This document shows, one piece after another, positions 1 through 7,298 of a stretch of 64,000 bases of DNA. Where the stretch lies: contig NZ_QFKX01000002.1 in assembly GCF_003130585.1 (NCBI RefSeq), positions 620,001 to 684,000 of the forward strand, in the 5' to 3' direction. A program made the translations under genes and the position numbers. Source of the stretch: Brachybacterium endophyticum (lineage in GTDB: Bacteria; Actinomycetota; Actinomycetes; Actinomycetales; Dermabacteraceae). Below the pieces are notes generated by a model. The model was not told the origin of the DNA, did no database searches, and saw nothing but the letters and a program-made list of their open reading frames with translations. Position 1 is the stretch's first letter. Each line of letters opens with the position of its first letter.

Positions 1-323
1 GCGCCGGGTACAACGCCGCAAAGGCCGGAGAGCACATGGTCGCCTCGGCTCTGCGCCTCGAACTCGCCGGCGAGCCTATCCGGGTCATCGAGATCGCGCC
101 CGGCATGGTCCGCACCGAGGAGTTCTCCCTGGTGCGCCTGGGGGACAAGGAGCGTGCGGACAAGGTCTACGACGGCGTCGAGAACCCGCTGAGCGCCGAT
201 GACTGCGCGGACGTCGTCTCCTACGCGCTGAACGCACCGCACCACGTCAACCTCGACCTGGTGACGATCCGGCCCCTCGCGCAAGCCGCCCAGCACAAGG
301 TGGCGCGGCACGTCGGACTCTGA
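1..323 (+). CDS. SDR-family NAD(P)-dependent oxidoreductase, C-terminal fragment
   Basis: This is the last ~107 codons of a short-chain dehydrogenase/reductase; the N-terminal Rossmann half lies before the window. Reading frame 3 from the first bases gives the active-site motif YNAAK at bases 9-23, the Tyr-x3-Lys catalytic pair of classical SDRs. It is followed by the usual helix and a PGMVRTEEF segment, the post-catalytic loop that covers the substrate. The end (LVTIRPLAQAAQHK) resembles the YdfG/serine-dehydrogenase-like subgroup that reduces 3-hydroxy acids or small carbonyl compounds. The substrate cannot be told from this fragment. An ATG at 36 lies inside the gene and is not the start. 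Confidence 0.85.
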   Translation, partial: AGYNAAKAGEHMVASALRLELAGEPIRVIEIAPGMVRTEEFSLVRLGDKERADKVYDGVENPLSADDCADVVSYALNAPHHVNLDLVTIRPLAQAAQHKVARHVGL

Positions 324-371
324 GGCGTGAGCGCCCCGGGCGGGGAGGCCGCCTACGACCGGGGTATGCCC

Positions 372-377
372 TAGGAT
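372..377 (+). promoter_or_regulatory. Possible -10 element (TAGGAT) for the 80-residue membrane protein
   Basis: TAGGAT fits the TANNNT -10 pattern and lies about 155 bases upstream of the ATG at 532. No convincing -35 was seen. The region 324-531 otherwise contains only a small hairpin at 415-429 (GATGGT/ACCATC arms, 3-nt loop). Confidence 0.25.
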
Positions 378-531
378 CCGCCGGACGAGGGATGTGCCGA
401 CGCGCCGGGCGCGAGATGGTGGAACCATCGGCGGCTCGATGACAGAGTGACCGGGGACGGCTACGCCGCCCGGGACCGGGCGCCGCACAGGACGCACCAC
501 CCCGCAGGACAGCAGCACCAGGAGGACGGAC

Positions 532-774
532 ATGGACGAGCGCAGGATGCACACCGTCCCCTCCCACACCCTGAGCTCCGCCCGGCCGGAGGGACCTCGC
601 GCCGGGGACCGGCCGCAGCTGTTCGCCGTGATCGTGACGATCGCGCTGCTCTGTCTGCTCACGGTGCTGCTGGGTGGTCCGCTGATGCCCCTCGCGTCCT
701 CGACCGCGATGGCGGCGATCTCGGTCCTGCTGGTCACGATCGGATGGGTCGTCGCCGGGCCCCGTCGCCGCTAA
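532..774 (+). CDS. Small membrane protein, function unknown
   Basis: An 80-residue protein with a hydrophilic N-terminus (about 30 residues), two hydrophobic segments (about 32-52 and 58-74) separated by a short turn, and a GPRRR end, so both termini are probably cytoplasmic. A strong AGGAGG ribosome binding site lies 7 bases before the ATG. It resembles the small two-helix membrane proteins common in Micrococcales, but I do not recognise a named family. It stands alone between the SDR gene and the oppositely oriented ferredoxin gene. Confidence 0.65.
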   Translation: MDERRMHTVPSHTLSSARPEGPRAGDRPQLFAVIVTIALLCLLTVLLGGPLMPLASSTAMAAISVLLVTIGWVVAGPRRR

Positions 775-852
775 GGGTCTCCCGGTCGGCCGCAGGTCGT
801 CGGACCCGCGCCCGCTGATCCACGCGGTCACCGACCGCCGCGCGGGCTCCGA

Positions 853-1125
853 TCAGACGTCGAGCTCGATCTCCCCGATGCCGCGGGAGACGCACACCGT
901 GATCCGCTCCTCGCGCTCGTCCTCGTCGAGGAACTCGTCCTCGTGGATCACGTCCCCGGCCAGCAGCGGCAGCACGCAGGTGCCGCACACCCCGCCCTCG
1001 CACGAGTAGTCGACGTCGATGCCGGCATCGAGGAGGGCCTGCAGGAGCGTGTGCTCGCCGTCGACCTCCACGGTGGTGCCGGACCGGTGGCACTTCGCGG
1101 TGAACGGTTCGCCGAGCGTGGCCAT
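853..1125 (-). CDS. 2Fe-2S ferredoxin (plant/VanB-reductase-type domain)
   Basis: A 90-residue stand-alone ferredoxin. The cluster ligands are CEGGVCGTC (about residues 42-50) and a fourth Cys in ITVCVSR near residue 79, the C-x5-C-x2-C...C pattern of plant-type 2Fe-2S domains. The sequence around them resembles the C-terminal electron-transfer domain of phthalate/vanillate oxygenase reductases rather than classic plant ferredoxins. A GAAGGAG ribosome binding site precedes the ATG at 1125. It probably passes electrons to an oxygenase or reductase encoded elsewhere, as no partner is adjacent. It is transcribed away from the response-regulator operon. Confidence 0.88.
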   Translation of the reverse strand: MATLGEPFTAKCHRSGTTVEVDGEHTLLQALLDAGIDVDYSCEGGVCGTCVLPLLAGDVIHEDEFLDEDEREERITVCVSRGIGEIELDV

Positions 1126-1210
1126 GAGCGCTCCTTCGGGGATCGGGACAGCGCGTCCAGCATCGCATGTCCGCTAACCGGGGAAGAGGTGAGGGTGCTC
1201 TCACCTCGAG

Positions 1211-1357
1211 GTGTCGTCCGAGCGCCTCGCGGGACGCAACCTGTGCGACGACTGTGCCGAGGCGATCGACCGCCTGTGCGCCCCCGCGCAGCTCTGTGCT
1301 GCGCACCTGCCCGGGTCTAGGGTCGGTCCCACCACCTCGAACGGGAGCAGACCATGA
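1211..1357 (+). CDS. Possible Cys-rich micro-protein (48 residues) coupled to the response regulator
   Basis: An open frame begins with GTG at 1211 and ends with TGA at 1355-1357, overlapping the regulator's ATG (1354) by four bases (ATGA), the spacing of translational coupling. The product contains C12, C15, C23 and C29 (CDDC ... C ... CAAH), a spacing that could bind zinc. About 83% of codons end in G or C, lower than the surrounding genes but above non-coding sequence here. The start has no strong ribosome binding site, and a -10-like TAGGGT (1318-1323) lies inside the frame, so it could be a chance frame in a promoter region. Confidence 0.35.
   Translation: MSSERLAGRNLCDDCAEAIDRLCAPAQLCAAHLPGSRVGPTTSNGSRP
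1318..1323 (+). promoter_or_regulatory. Candidate -10 element (TAGGGT) for the two-component operon
   Basis: TAGGGT lies 30 bases before the regulator's ATG, leaving a short leader that carries a GGGAGCAG ribosome binding site. No clear -35 was seen at the usual distance. Confidence 0.35.
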
Positions 1358-2091
1358 CCCACACCCCCTCCGCGCTCTCCGCGCTGCCGGCCCTCACGCG
1401 GTCCGACGGCACGGCGATCCGGGCGCTCGTGGTCGAGGACGAGCCGACGATCGCCGACCTGCTGCGCTTCCCGCTGCAGATGATCGGCTGGGAGGCGACC
1501 GTCGTCGGCGACGGGCTGGAGGCCGTGCGGGTCGCTCGCGAGCTCCGCCCCGACGTGCTGGTCCTGGACCGGATGCTGCCGGGCATCGAGGGCCTCGAGG
1601 TGCTGCGCAGGATCCGCGCCCTGCAGCCCGAGGTCCCCTCGCTCATGCTGACGGCGATGGACGCCCCTTCCGACCGGGTCCAGGGACTCGCCTCCGGCGC
1701 CGACGACTACGTGACCAAGCCCTTCACGATGGAGGAGGTGCTGCTGCGGCTGCACCGTCTGGTCCAGCGCACGGGGGCGGCACCGGTCCGCAGCACCGAA
1801 CTGGTGGTGGGGGACCTGGTGATGGACCTCGACACCCACGAGGTGACGCGTGCGGGGGAGGAGATCCCACTGACCGCGACCCAGTACCAGCTGCTGCAGT
1901 ACCTGATGGAGAACCCGCGGCGCGTGCTCTCGAAGGCACAGATCCTGGACGCGGTGTGGAACTACGACTTCGGCGGGCAGGCCAACATCGTCGAGCTCTA
2001 CATCTCCTACCTGCGCAAGAAGATCGACGTCGGCAGGGAGCCGATGATCCGCACCGTCCGCGGAGCCGGCTACATGCTCAAGCCCGCATGA
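1354..2091 (+). CDS. OmpR/PhoB-family response regulator
   Basis: A 245-residue DNA-binding response regulator. The receiver domain (about 22-135) has the acidic pair E28-D29, the phospho-acceptor D72 (VLVLDRMLPG), a Thr/Ser switch in LMLTAMD and the conserved K122 (DDYVTKPF). The C-terminal winged helix (about 148-243) has the typical LTATQYQLLQYL and TVRGAGYML segments. It resembles the actinobacterial TcrA/MprA/PrrA group. A ~20-residue N-terminal extension precedes the first beta strand. Its TGA overlaps the kinase ATG by four bases, so the two are co-translated and form a cognate pair. The stimulus is unknown. Confidence 0.95.
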   Translation: MTHTPSALSALPALTRSDGTAIRALVVEDEPTIADLLRFPLQMIGWEATVVGDGLEAVRVARELRPDVLVLDRMLPGIEGLEVLRRIRALQPEVPSLMLTAMDAPSDRVQGLASGADDYVTKPFTMEEVLLRLHRLVQRTGAAPVRSTELVVGDLVMDLDTHEVTRAGEEIPLTATQYQLLQYLMENPRRVLSKAQILDAVWNYDFGGQANIVELYISYLRKKIDVGREPMIRTVRGAGYMLKPA

Positions 2092-3620
2092 GCCCTGCGG
2101 CCTCGCAGCCCCCGTCCCCTGCACGTCGGCGCCGGCTCTCCCTGCGCGCGACCCTCGTGGTGCTGCTGGTGACCACGGTCGCCGTGCTGTGCGTGCTGGT
2201 CGGGGCCGTCACCCATGTCTCCGTGCGCAACCATCTCGAGCAGCAGCTCGACGCCCAATTGGTCCGGGCCTCGCAGCGAGCGGGTCAGGCCGGAGCGGAC
2301 GGCCACGGGGCCCCGCACCCGCCGCCGGCCGGCTCCTCGGACTCCGGCGGCTCCTCGGACTCGGGCGGCTCCTCTGATTCCGGGCCGGGGGGAGGGGAGT
2401 TCGAACTGGCCGCGTTCCTCGACGACGGGAGGGTCGTCACCGCGGCCTGGCGCGGCACCGACGGGCAGGTCGAGAAGCTGGGATCGGCCGACCGGGGCGA
2501 GATCTCCGAGGCGACCGCCGACCTCGACCCCGGCGAGCACACCGACCTGGATCTCTCCATCGGCGCCTACCGCGTCATGATGACTCCCGTCGGCGAGGGT
2601 GACGAGCTGGCCACGGGGGTCCCGCTCCGGCAGGTGCAGTCGACCCTCACACGGCTGGACATCACCCTGGTGAGCGCCGGGCTGCTCGCCACGGCGCTGT
2701 GCGGGATCGCGGGGTCGCTGATCGTGCGCCGGACCCTGCGGCCTCTCGAGGAGGTCTCCGCCGTCGCCGGCCACGTCGCCGACCTGCCGCTCTCCCGCGG
2801 GGACGTCGCCCTGGGGGAGAGGGTCGATGCGCGGATCGCGCTCTCGGGCACCGAGGCCGGGGAGGTCGGCCGTGCGCTGAACCTGCTCCTGGACAACGTC
2901 GAGGACGCGCTGGAGACCCGGCAGCGCAGCGAGGAGTCGATGCGCCGCTTCATCGCCGACGCCTCCCACGAGCTGCGCACCCCGCTGACCGCGATCCGCG
3001 GCTACACCGAGATGCTGCGCATGACCGAGGAGCTCAGCGATCGCGGCGAGCAGTCCGTCCAGCGCATGGAGGCGCAGTCCGTCCGGATGACCTCGCTCGT
3101 GGAGGACCTGCTGCTGCTGGCCCGGCTCGACGAGGGCGCCCCGCTCGAGGCGGGCGAGTGCGACCTCGGCGAGCTCGTGCTGGACGCCGCCCTGGACGCC
3201 CAGGTCACCGCGCCCGATCACCAGTGGGACCTCGAGGTCCCCGAGGCCGCGGTCCCCGTGCACGGCAGCGCCCGGCAGCTCTCCCAGGTGGTGGTGAACC
3301 TGCTCTCCAACGCCCGCAAGCACACCCCCACGGGCACGCAGGTGCGGGTGGTCCTGCGCACCCGCGAGGACAGGGCCGTGCTCGAGGTCGCCGACGACGG
3401 CCCCGGCATCGCCCCGGGGGTCCTCGACCACGTCTTCGAGCGCTTCACGCGGGCCGACGCCGCCCGCTCGGGAGACGACGACACCACCGGGCTGGGTCTG
3501 CCGATCGTCCGCGCGATCACCGAGGCCCACGGGGGCAGCATCGACCTGGAATCCGTGCCGGGCCGCACGGTCTTCACCCTCACCCTCCCGCTGGCGGGCC
3601 GGGAGACGACCCAGGGGTGA
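2088..3620 (+). CDS. Two-component sensor histidine kinase
   Basis: A 510-residue membrane kinase paired with the preceding regulator (ATG at 2088 overlaps its stop). TM1 is at about 19-45, followed by an extracytoplasmic sensor region of about 145 residues, TM2 at about 190-213 and a HAMP linker to about 275. The dimerisation/phospho-acceptor helix contains H294 in ADASHELRTPL. The ATPase domain has the N box (NLLSNARKHTPTG), G1 (DDGPGIAP) and G2 (TGLGLPIV). The sensor loop opens with a low-complexity stretch containing three GSSDSG repeats encoded by an 18-bp tandem repeat. An in-frame extension upstream to 1167 is ignored because it would overlap the regulator. Confidence 0.94.
   Translation: MSPAASQPPSPARRRRLSLRATLVVLLVTTVAVLCVLVGAVTHVSVRNHLEQQLDAQLVRASQRAGQAGADGHGAPHPPPAGSSDSGGSSDSGGSSDSGPGGGEFELAAFLDDGRVVTAAWRGTDGQVEKLGSADRGEISEATADLDPGEHTDLDLSIGAYRVMMTPVGEGDELATGVPLRQVQSTLTRLDITLVSAGLLATALCGIAGSLIVRRTLRPLEEVSAVAGHVADLPLSRGDVALGERVDARIALSGTEAGEVGRALNLLLDNVEDALETRQRSEESMRRFIADASHELRTPLTAIRGYTEMLRMTEELSDRGEQSVQRMEAQSVRMTSLVEDLLLLARLDEGAPLEAGECDLGELVLDAALDAQVTAPDHQWDLEVPEAAVPVHGSARQLSQVVVNLLSNARKHTPTGTQVRVVLRTREDRAVLEVADDGPGIAPGVLDHVFERFTRADAARSGDDDTTGLGLPIVRAITEAHGGSIDLESVPGRTVFTLTLPLAGRETTQG
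2331..2384 (+). repeat. Three 18-bp tandem repeats inside the histidine kinase gene
   Basis: Three head-to-tail 18-bp units (2331-2348, 2349-2366, 2367-2384), each encoding GSSDSG. Units 1 and 2 differ at one base; unit 3 is slightly more diverged. Because the unit is a multiple of three, copy-number change would lengthen or shorten the extracytoplasmic linker without breaking the frame. Confidence 0.9.
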
Positions 3621-3660
3621 AGGGGCCGATCCCGACGAGACCGATTCCACCGCGGTCAGG

Positions 3661-3674
3661 CGTGACCGGTCACG
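3661..3674. repeat. 14-bp perfect palindrome at the ileS -35 region
   Basis: CGTGACCGGTCACG is a perfect inverted repeat 11 bases upstream of the -10 hexamer at 3686-3691, so it covers the expected -35 position. It may be an operator or may be chance. Confidence 0.4.
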
Positions 3675-3685
3675 GGGAGCCCGCG

Positions 3686-3691
3686 TAGACT
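3686..3691 (+). promoter_or_regulatory. -10 element (TAGACT) of the ileS T-box transcript
   Basis: TAGACT matches the TA(C/G)A(C/G)T hexamer seen repeatedly in this window. The transcript would start near 3698, just before the T-box specifier region. Confidence 0.55.
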
Positions 3692-3697
3692 GCGAGC

Positions 3698-3948
3698 CAT
3701 CGGCATCGACCCGGCCATCACCGGAGAGCCGCGGGAAGAACGGTCGTCGCGCCTGCTCGCGCAGGAGGCCCGGCTCAGTAGAACCCGCCGGGACCAGCCC
3801 GTCACAGCTGAGGAACAAGGGGATGCCCTGTCGGGCATCAACCGAGGTGGTACCGCGCGATCGCGCCGGTCGTCCTGGTGACGGCGGTGGGAGCAGCGTC
3901 CTCGGACAGCATCGTCGCCGTCCGTCCACGCACCCCTCGGAGGTTGCC
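3698..3948 (+). ncRNA. T-box riboswitch leader of ileS
   Basis: The conserved T-box sequence AGGTGGTACCGCG is at 3845-3857. Its UGGU bulge can pair with the ACCA acceptor end of uncharged tRNA, matching the A discriminator of tRNA-Ile. Two AUC triplets (Ile) lie in the short 5' domain near 3698-3725 and are the specifier candidates. The leader is about 250 nt, sits directly upstream of ileS, and has no intrinsic terminator with a U-run. It therefore fits the actinobacterial translational class with an ultrashort stem I, in which uncharged tRNA-Ile frees the ribosome binding site (GGAGG at 3939-3943). Folding has not been computed. Confidence 0.85.
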
Positions 3949-6900
3949 ATGGTCTACCCGGTCTCCGGAGACCCGCTCGTCCCCTCGCCGAACCTTCCCG
4001 CCCTGGAGAACAGCGTCCTGGGCTTCTGGGAGGAGGACGAGACCTTCCGCGCCTCGATCGCCCGGCGCGAGGGCGCCCCCGAGTTCGTCTTCTACGACGG
4101 CCCTCCCTTCGCCAACGGCCTCCCGCACTACGGGCACCTGCTGACCGGGTTCGTCAAGGACGTCATCCCGCGCTTCCGCACCATGGACGGCTACAAGGTG
4201 GACCGTCGCTTCGGCTGGGACACCCACGGGCTGCCCGCCGAGCTCGAGGCCATGCGCGAGCTCGGCATGACCGAGAAGGCCGAGATCGAGGAGATGGGCG
4301 TCCAGGCGTTCAACAACGCCGCCCGCAACTCGGTGCTGAAGTACACCAAGGAGTGGGAGGAGTACGTCAGCCGCCAGGCGCGCTGGGTCGACTTCGAGAA
4401 CGACTACAAGACCCTGGACCCCTCCTTCATGGAGTCGGTGCTGTGGGCCTTCAAGACCCTCTACGACAAGGGCCGCGCCTACGAGGGCTACTACGTGCTG
4501 CCCTACTGCTGGAACGACCAGACGCCGCTGAGCTCGCACGAGCTGCGCATGGACGACGACGTCTACCAGGATCGCCAGGACCCGACCGTCACCGTCACCT
4601 TCCCCTTCGTCGGCGAGAAGGCGGAGGAGCTGGGGCTGGCGGGGGTCAAGGCGCTCGCGTGGACGACGACCCCGTGGACCCTGCCCACGAACTTCTCGCT
4701 GGCCGTCGGCCCCGAGGTCGAGTACGCGGTGGTGCCCGCCGGGCCGGAGGGCACGGCCGACGGCACCGCGGCGGGCGAGGGCTCCTACCTGCTCGCCGCG
4801 GCGCTCGTCGGCGACTACGCGAGCGAGCTCGGCTACGCCTCGGCCGAGGAGGCCCAGGCCGCGGTCGCGGAGCGCCGCTACCGGGGTTCCGAGCTCGAGC
4901 ACGTGGCCTACGAGCCGCTGTGGACCGTCTACTCCGAGGACCGCGAGCGCTGGGGCACCCAGAACGCGTGGATCGTGACCGTCGCGGACTACGTCTCGAC
5001 CGACGACGGCACCGGCGTGGTCCACCAGGCGACCGCCTACGGCGAGGTCGACCAGCAGGTCAGCGCCGAGTACGGGATCCCGGTGATCGTCTCGGTCGAC
5101 GACGGCGCCCAGTTCCTCGACTACTTCCGCGGCACCGATCTCGACGAGATCGCGGGTGTGCAGGTGTTTGAGGCGAACCGCCCCATCATCCGCAACCTCC
5201 AGCGCGAGGGCCGGCTGCTGCGCGAGAAGAGCTACGTGCACTCCTACCCGCACTGCTGGCGCTGCCGGAAGCCGCTGATCTACAAGGCGGTCAGCTCCTG
5301 GTACGTGAAGGTCGCCGATCAGCGCGAGCGGATGCTCGAGCTCAACGAGCAGATCGACTGGGTCCCCGGCAACGTCAAGCACGGCCAGTTCGGCACCTGG
5401 CTCGAGGGCGCGCGCGACTGGGCGATTTCCCGCAACCGCTACTTCGGCTCGCCGATCCCGGTGTGGAAGAGCGATGACCCCAACCACCCGCGGATCGAGG
5501 TGTACGGCTCCCTGGCGGAGCTCGAGGAGGCCTTCGGGACGCTCCCGCGCGACGAGCACGGCGAGGTCAACCTGCACCGTCCCTACATCGACGAGCTCAC
5601 CCGGCCCAACCCCGACGACCCCACCGGGGCCTCGACGATGCGCCGCATCACCGACGTCTTCGACGTCTGGTTCGACTCGGGGTCGATGCCGTTCGCCCAG
5701 GTGCACTACCCCTTCGAGAACCGCGAATGGTTCGAGGGCCACAACCCGGCGGACTTCATCGTCGAGTACATCGGCCAGACCCGCGGCTGGTTCTACATGA
5801 TGCACGTGCTCTCCACGGCGCTGTTCGACCGCCCCGCCTTCACCTCCGTCATCTGCCACGGCATCGTGCTGGGCGAGGACGGCCAGAAGATGAGCAAGTC
5901 CCTGCGCAACTACCCCGACGTGCGCGAGATGTACTCGACCTACGGGGCCGACGCGATGCGCTGGTTCCTGATGAGCTCGCCGATCCTGCGCGGCGGGAAC
6001 CTCATCGTGGACGAGGCGAAGATCCGCGACGCCACCCGGCAGGTGGTGCTGCCGCTGTGGAACGTCTGGTACTTCCTGGGCCTGTACGCCAACGCGGCCG
6101 GCCCCAAGGACGCCCAGGGCAGCCCCGAGGGGTACCGCGGCCGGGAGCGCTTCGACTCGACCGACGTCATGGATCGCTATCTGCTCGCGCGCACCGGCGA
6201 TCTCGTGCGCGGGGTGCGCAGCTCCTTCGAGGGGCTCGCGATCGCCGACGCCGCCGAGCAGATCCAGGACTACCTGGACATGCTCACCAACTGGTACGTC
6301 CGACGCTCCCGTGACCGCTTCTGGGAGGGCGACGAGCAGGCGATCGACGTGCTCTCGACCTGCCTGCGGACGCTCTGCCAGGTCGCCGCGCCCCTGCTGC
6401 CCATGGTCGCCGAGCAGATCTTCCGGCAGCTCACGGGGGAGCGGTCGGTGCACCTGACCGACTGGCCCGACGCCGAGGCGTTCCCGCAGGACTCCGCGCT
6501 GGTCACTCGGATGGACGACGTGCGACGGGTGGCGAGCGTGGGCAACTCCCTGCGCAAGAAGGAGGGGCTGCGGGCGCGACTGCCCCTCGCCGAGCTGACC
6601 GTGGTCCACAGCGACCCGGCCTCCCTCGAGCCGTTCACGGAGCTCCTGGCCGACGAGCTGAACATCAAGCAGGTGCGCCTGCTGGACGTCGCGAGTGAGG
6701 AGGCCCAGGGCCTGGGCGTCGAGCAGCGTCTGAGCGTCAACGCCCGCGCCGCGGGGCCGCGTCTGGGCAAGCAGGTCCAGACAGTGATCAAGGGCTCCAA
6801 GGGCGGGGACTGGTCCGTGGCCGAGGACGGCACCGTCACCTCCGGCGGCATCGCCCTCGAGGAGGGCGAGTACACGCTCGACCTCGTCGCGGGATCCGAC

Positions 6901-7245
6901 TCGGGCGCCGAGGGCCGCGCGATCGGTGTGCTGCGCGGCGGGGACTTCCTGGTCCTGGACACCCGCCTCACGCCCGAGCTCGAGGCCGAGGGCACGGCGC
7001 GTGACGTGGTCCGCGCGATCCAGGCCGCACGGCGCGAGGCGGGGCTGGACGTCTCGGACCGCATCAGCCTCACCGTCGCGGGCGACCAGCAGGTCGTCGA
7101 GGCGGTCGCGGCACACCGGGACCTGGTGGCCGCCGAGGTGCTCGCCACCGAGCTGTCCGTCCCGGCCGAGCCGGCCACGGGAGCGCACGCGGCCGGCGAG
7201 AAGGTCTCCGGAGGCACCGTGACCGTGTCGGTCGCGAAGGTCTGA
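3949..7245 (+). CDS. ileS: Isoleucyl-tRNA synthetase
   Basis: A 1098-residue class I aminoacyl-tRNA synthetase that charges tRNA-Ile. The HIGH-like motif is HYGH at 60-63 (PPFANGLPHYGH) and the KMSKS loop is at 647-651. The CP1 editing domain lies between them (about 200-420), and a Cys-containing segment (HCWRCRKP) lies near 435. Length and the DGPPFANGLPHYGH signature place it in the eukaryote-like IleRS2 class typical of actinobacteria, a class often tolerant of mupirocin; the tolerance is an inference. The ATG at 3949 is chosen because GGAGG precedes it and everything upstream is the T-box leader. An extended frame from 3823 would run through the T-box. Confidence 0.97.
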   Translation: MVYPVSGDPLVPSPNLPALENSVLGFWEEDETFRASIARREGAPEFVFYDGPPFANGLPHYGHLLTGFVKDVIPRFRTMDGYKVDRRFGWDTHGLPAELEAMRELGMTEKAEIEEMGVQAFNNAARNSVLKYTKEWEEYVSRQARWVDFENDYKTLDPSFMESVLWAFKTLYDKGRAYEGYYVLPYCWNDQTPLSSHELRMDDDVYQDRQDPTVTVTFPFVGEKAEELGLAGVKALAWTTTPWTLPTNFSLAVGPEVEYAVVPAGPEGTADGTAAGEGSYLLAAALVGDYASELGYASAEEAQAAVAERRYRGSELEHVAYEPLWTVYSEDRERWGTQNAWIVTVADYVSTDDGTGVVHQATAYGEVDQQVSAEYGIPVIVSVDDGAQFLDYFRGTDLDEIAGVQVFEANRPIIRNLQREGRLLREKSYVHSYPHCWRCRKPLIYKAVSSWYVKVADQRERMLELNEQIDWVPGNVKHGQFGTWLEGARDWAISRNRYFGSPIPVWKSDDPNHPRIEVYGSLAELEEAFGTLPRDEHGEVNLHRPYIDELTRPNPDDPTGASTMRRITDVFDVWFDSGSMPFAQVHYPFENREWFEGHNPADFIVEYIGQTRGWFYMMHVLSTALFDRPAFTSVICHGIVLGEDGQKMSKSLRNYPDVREMYSTYGADAMRWFLMSSPILRGGNLIVDEAKIRDATRQVVLPLWNVWYFLGLYANAAGPKDAQGSPEGYRGRERFDSTDVMDRYLLARTGDLVRGVRSSFEGLAIADAAEQIQDYLDMLTNWYVRRSRDRFWEGDEQAIDVLSTCLRTLCQVAAPLLPMVAEQIFRQLTGERSVHLTDWPDAEAFPQDSALVTRMDDVRRVASVGNSLRKKEGLRARLPLAELTVVHSDPASLEPFTELLADELNIKQVRLLDVASEEAQGLGVEQRLSVNARAAGPRLGKQVQTVIKGSKGGDWSVAEDGTVTSGGIALEEGEYTLDLVAGSDSGAEGRAIGVLRGGDFLVLDTRLTPELEAEGTARDVVRAIQAARREAGLDVSDRISLTVAGDQQVVEAVAAHRDLVAAEVLATELSVPAEPATGAHAAGEKVSGGTVTVSVAKV

Positions 7246-7298
7246 CCGGCTCGGCGCCCCTTCTCCCTGCACCGGCTCGATGTCTGCCCGGTGAGGGA

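Noticed and set aside
247..831. Overlapping open frames on both strands around the 80-residue membrane protein
   Set aside because: They have no ribosome binding site, overlap the supported small gene and encode Arg/Pro-rich shadow sequence.
3838..7272. A 1144-codon open frame on the minus strand opposite ileS
   Set aside because: Antisense shadow of ileS, and it would also cover the T-box. No recognisable domains.
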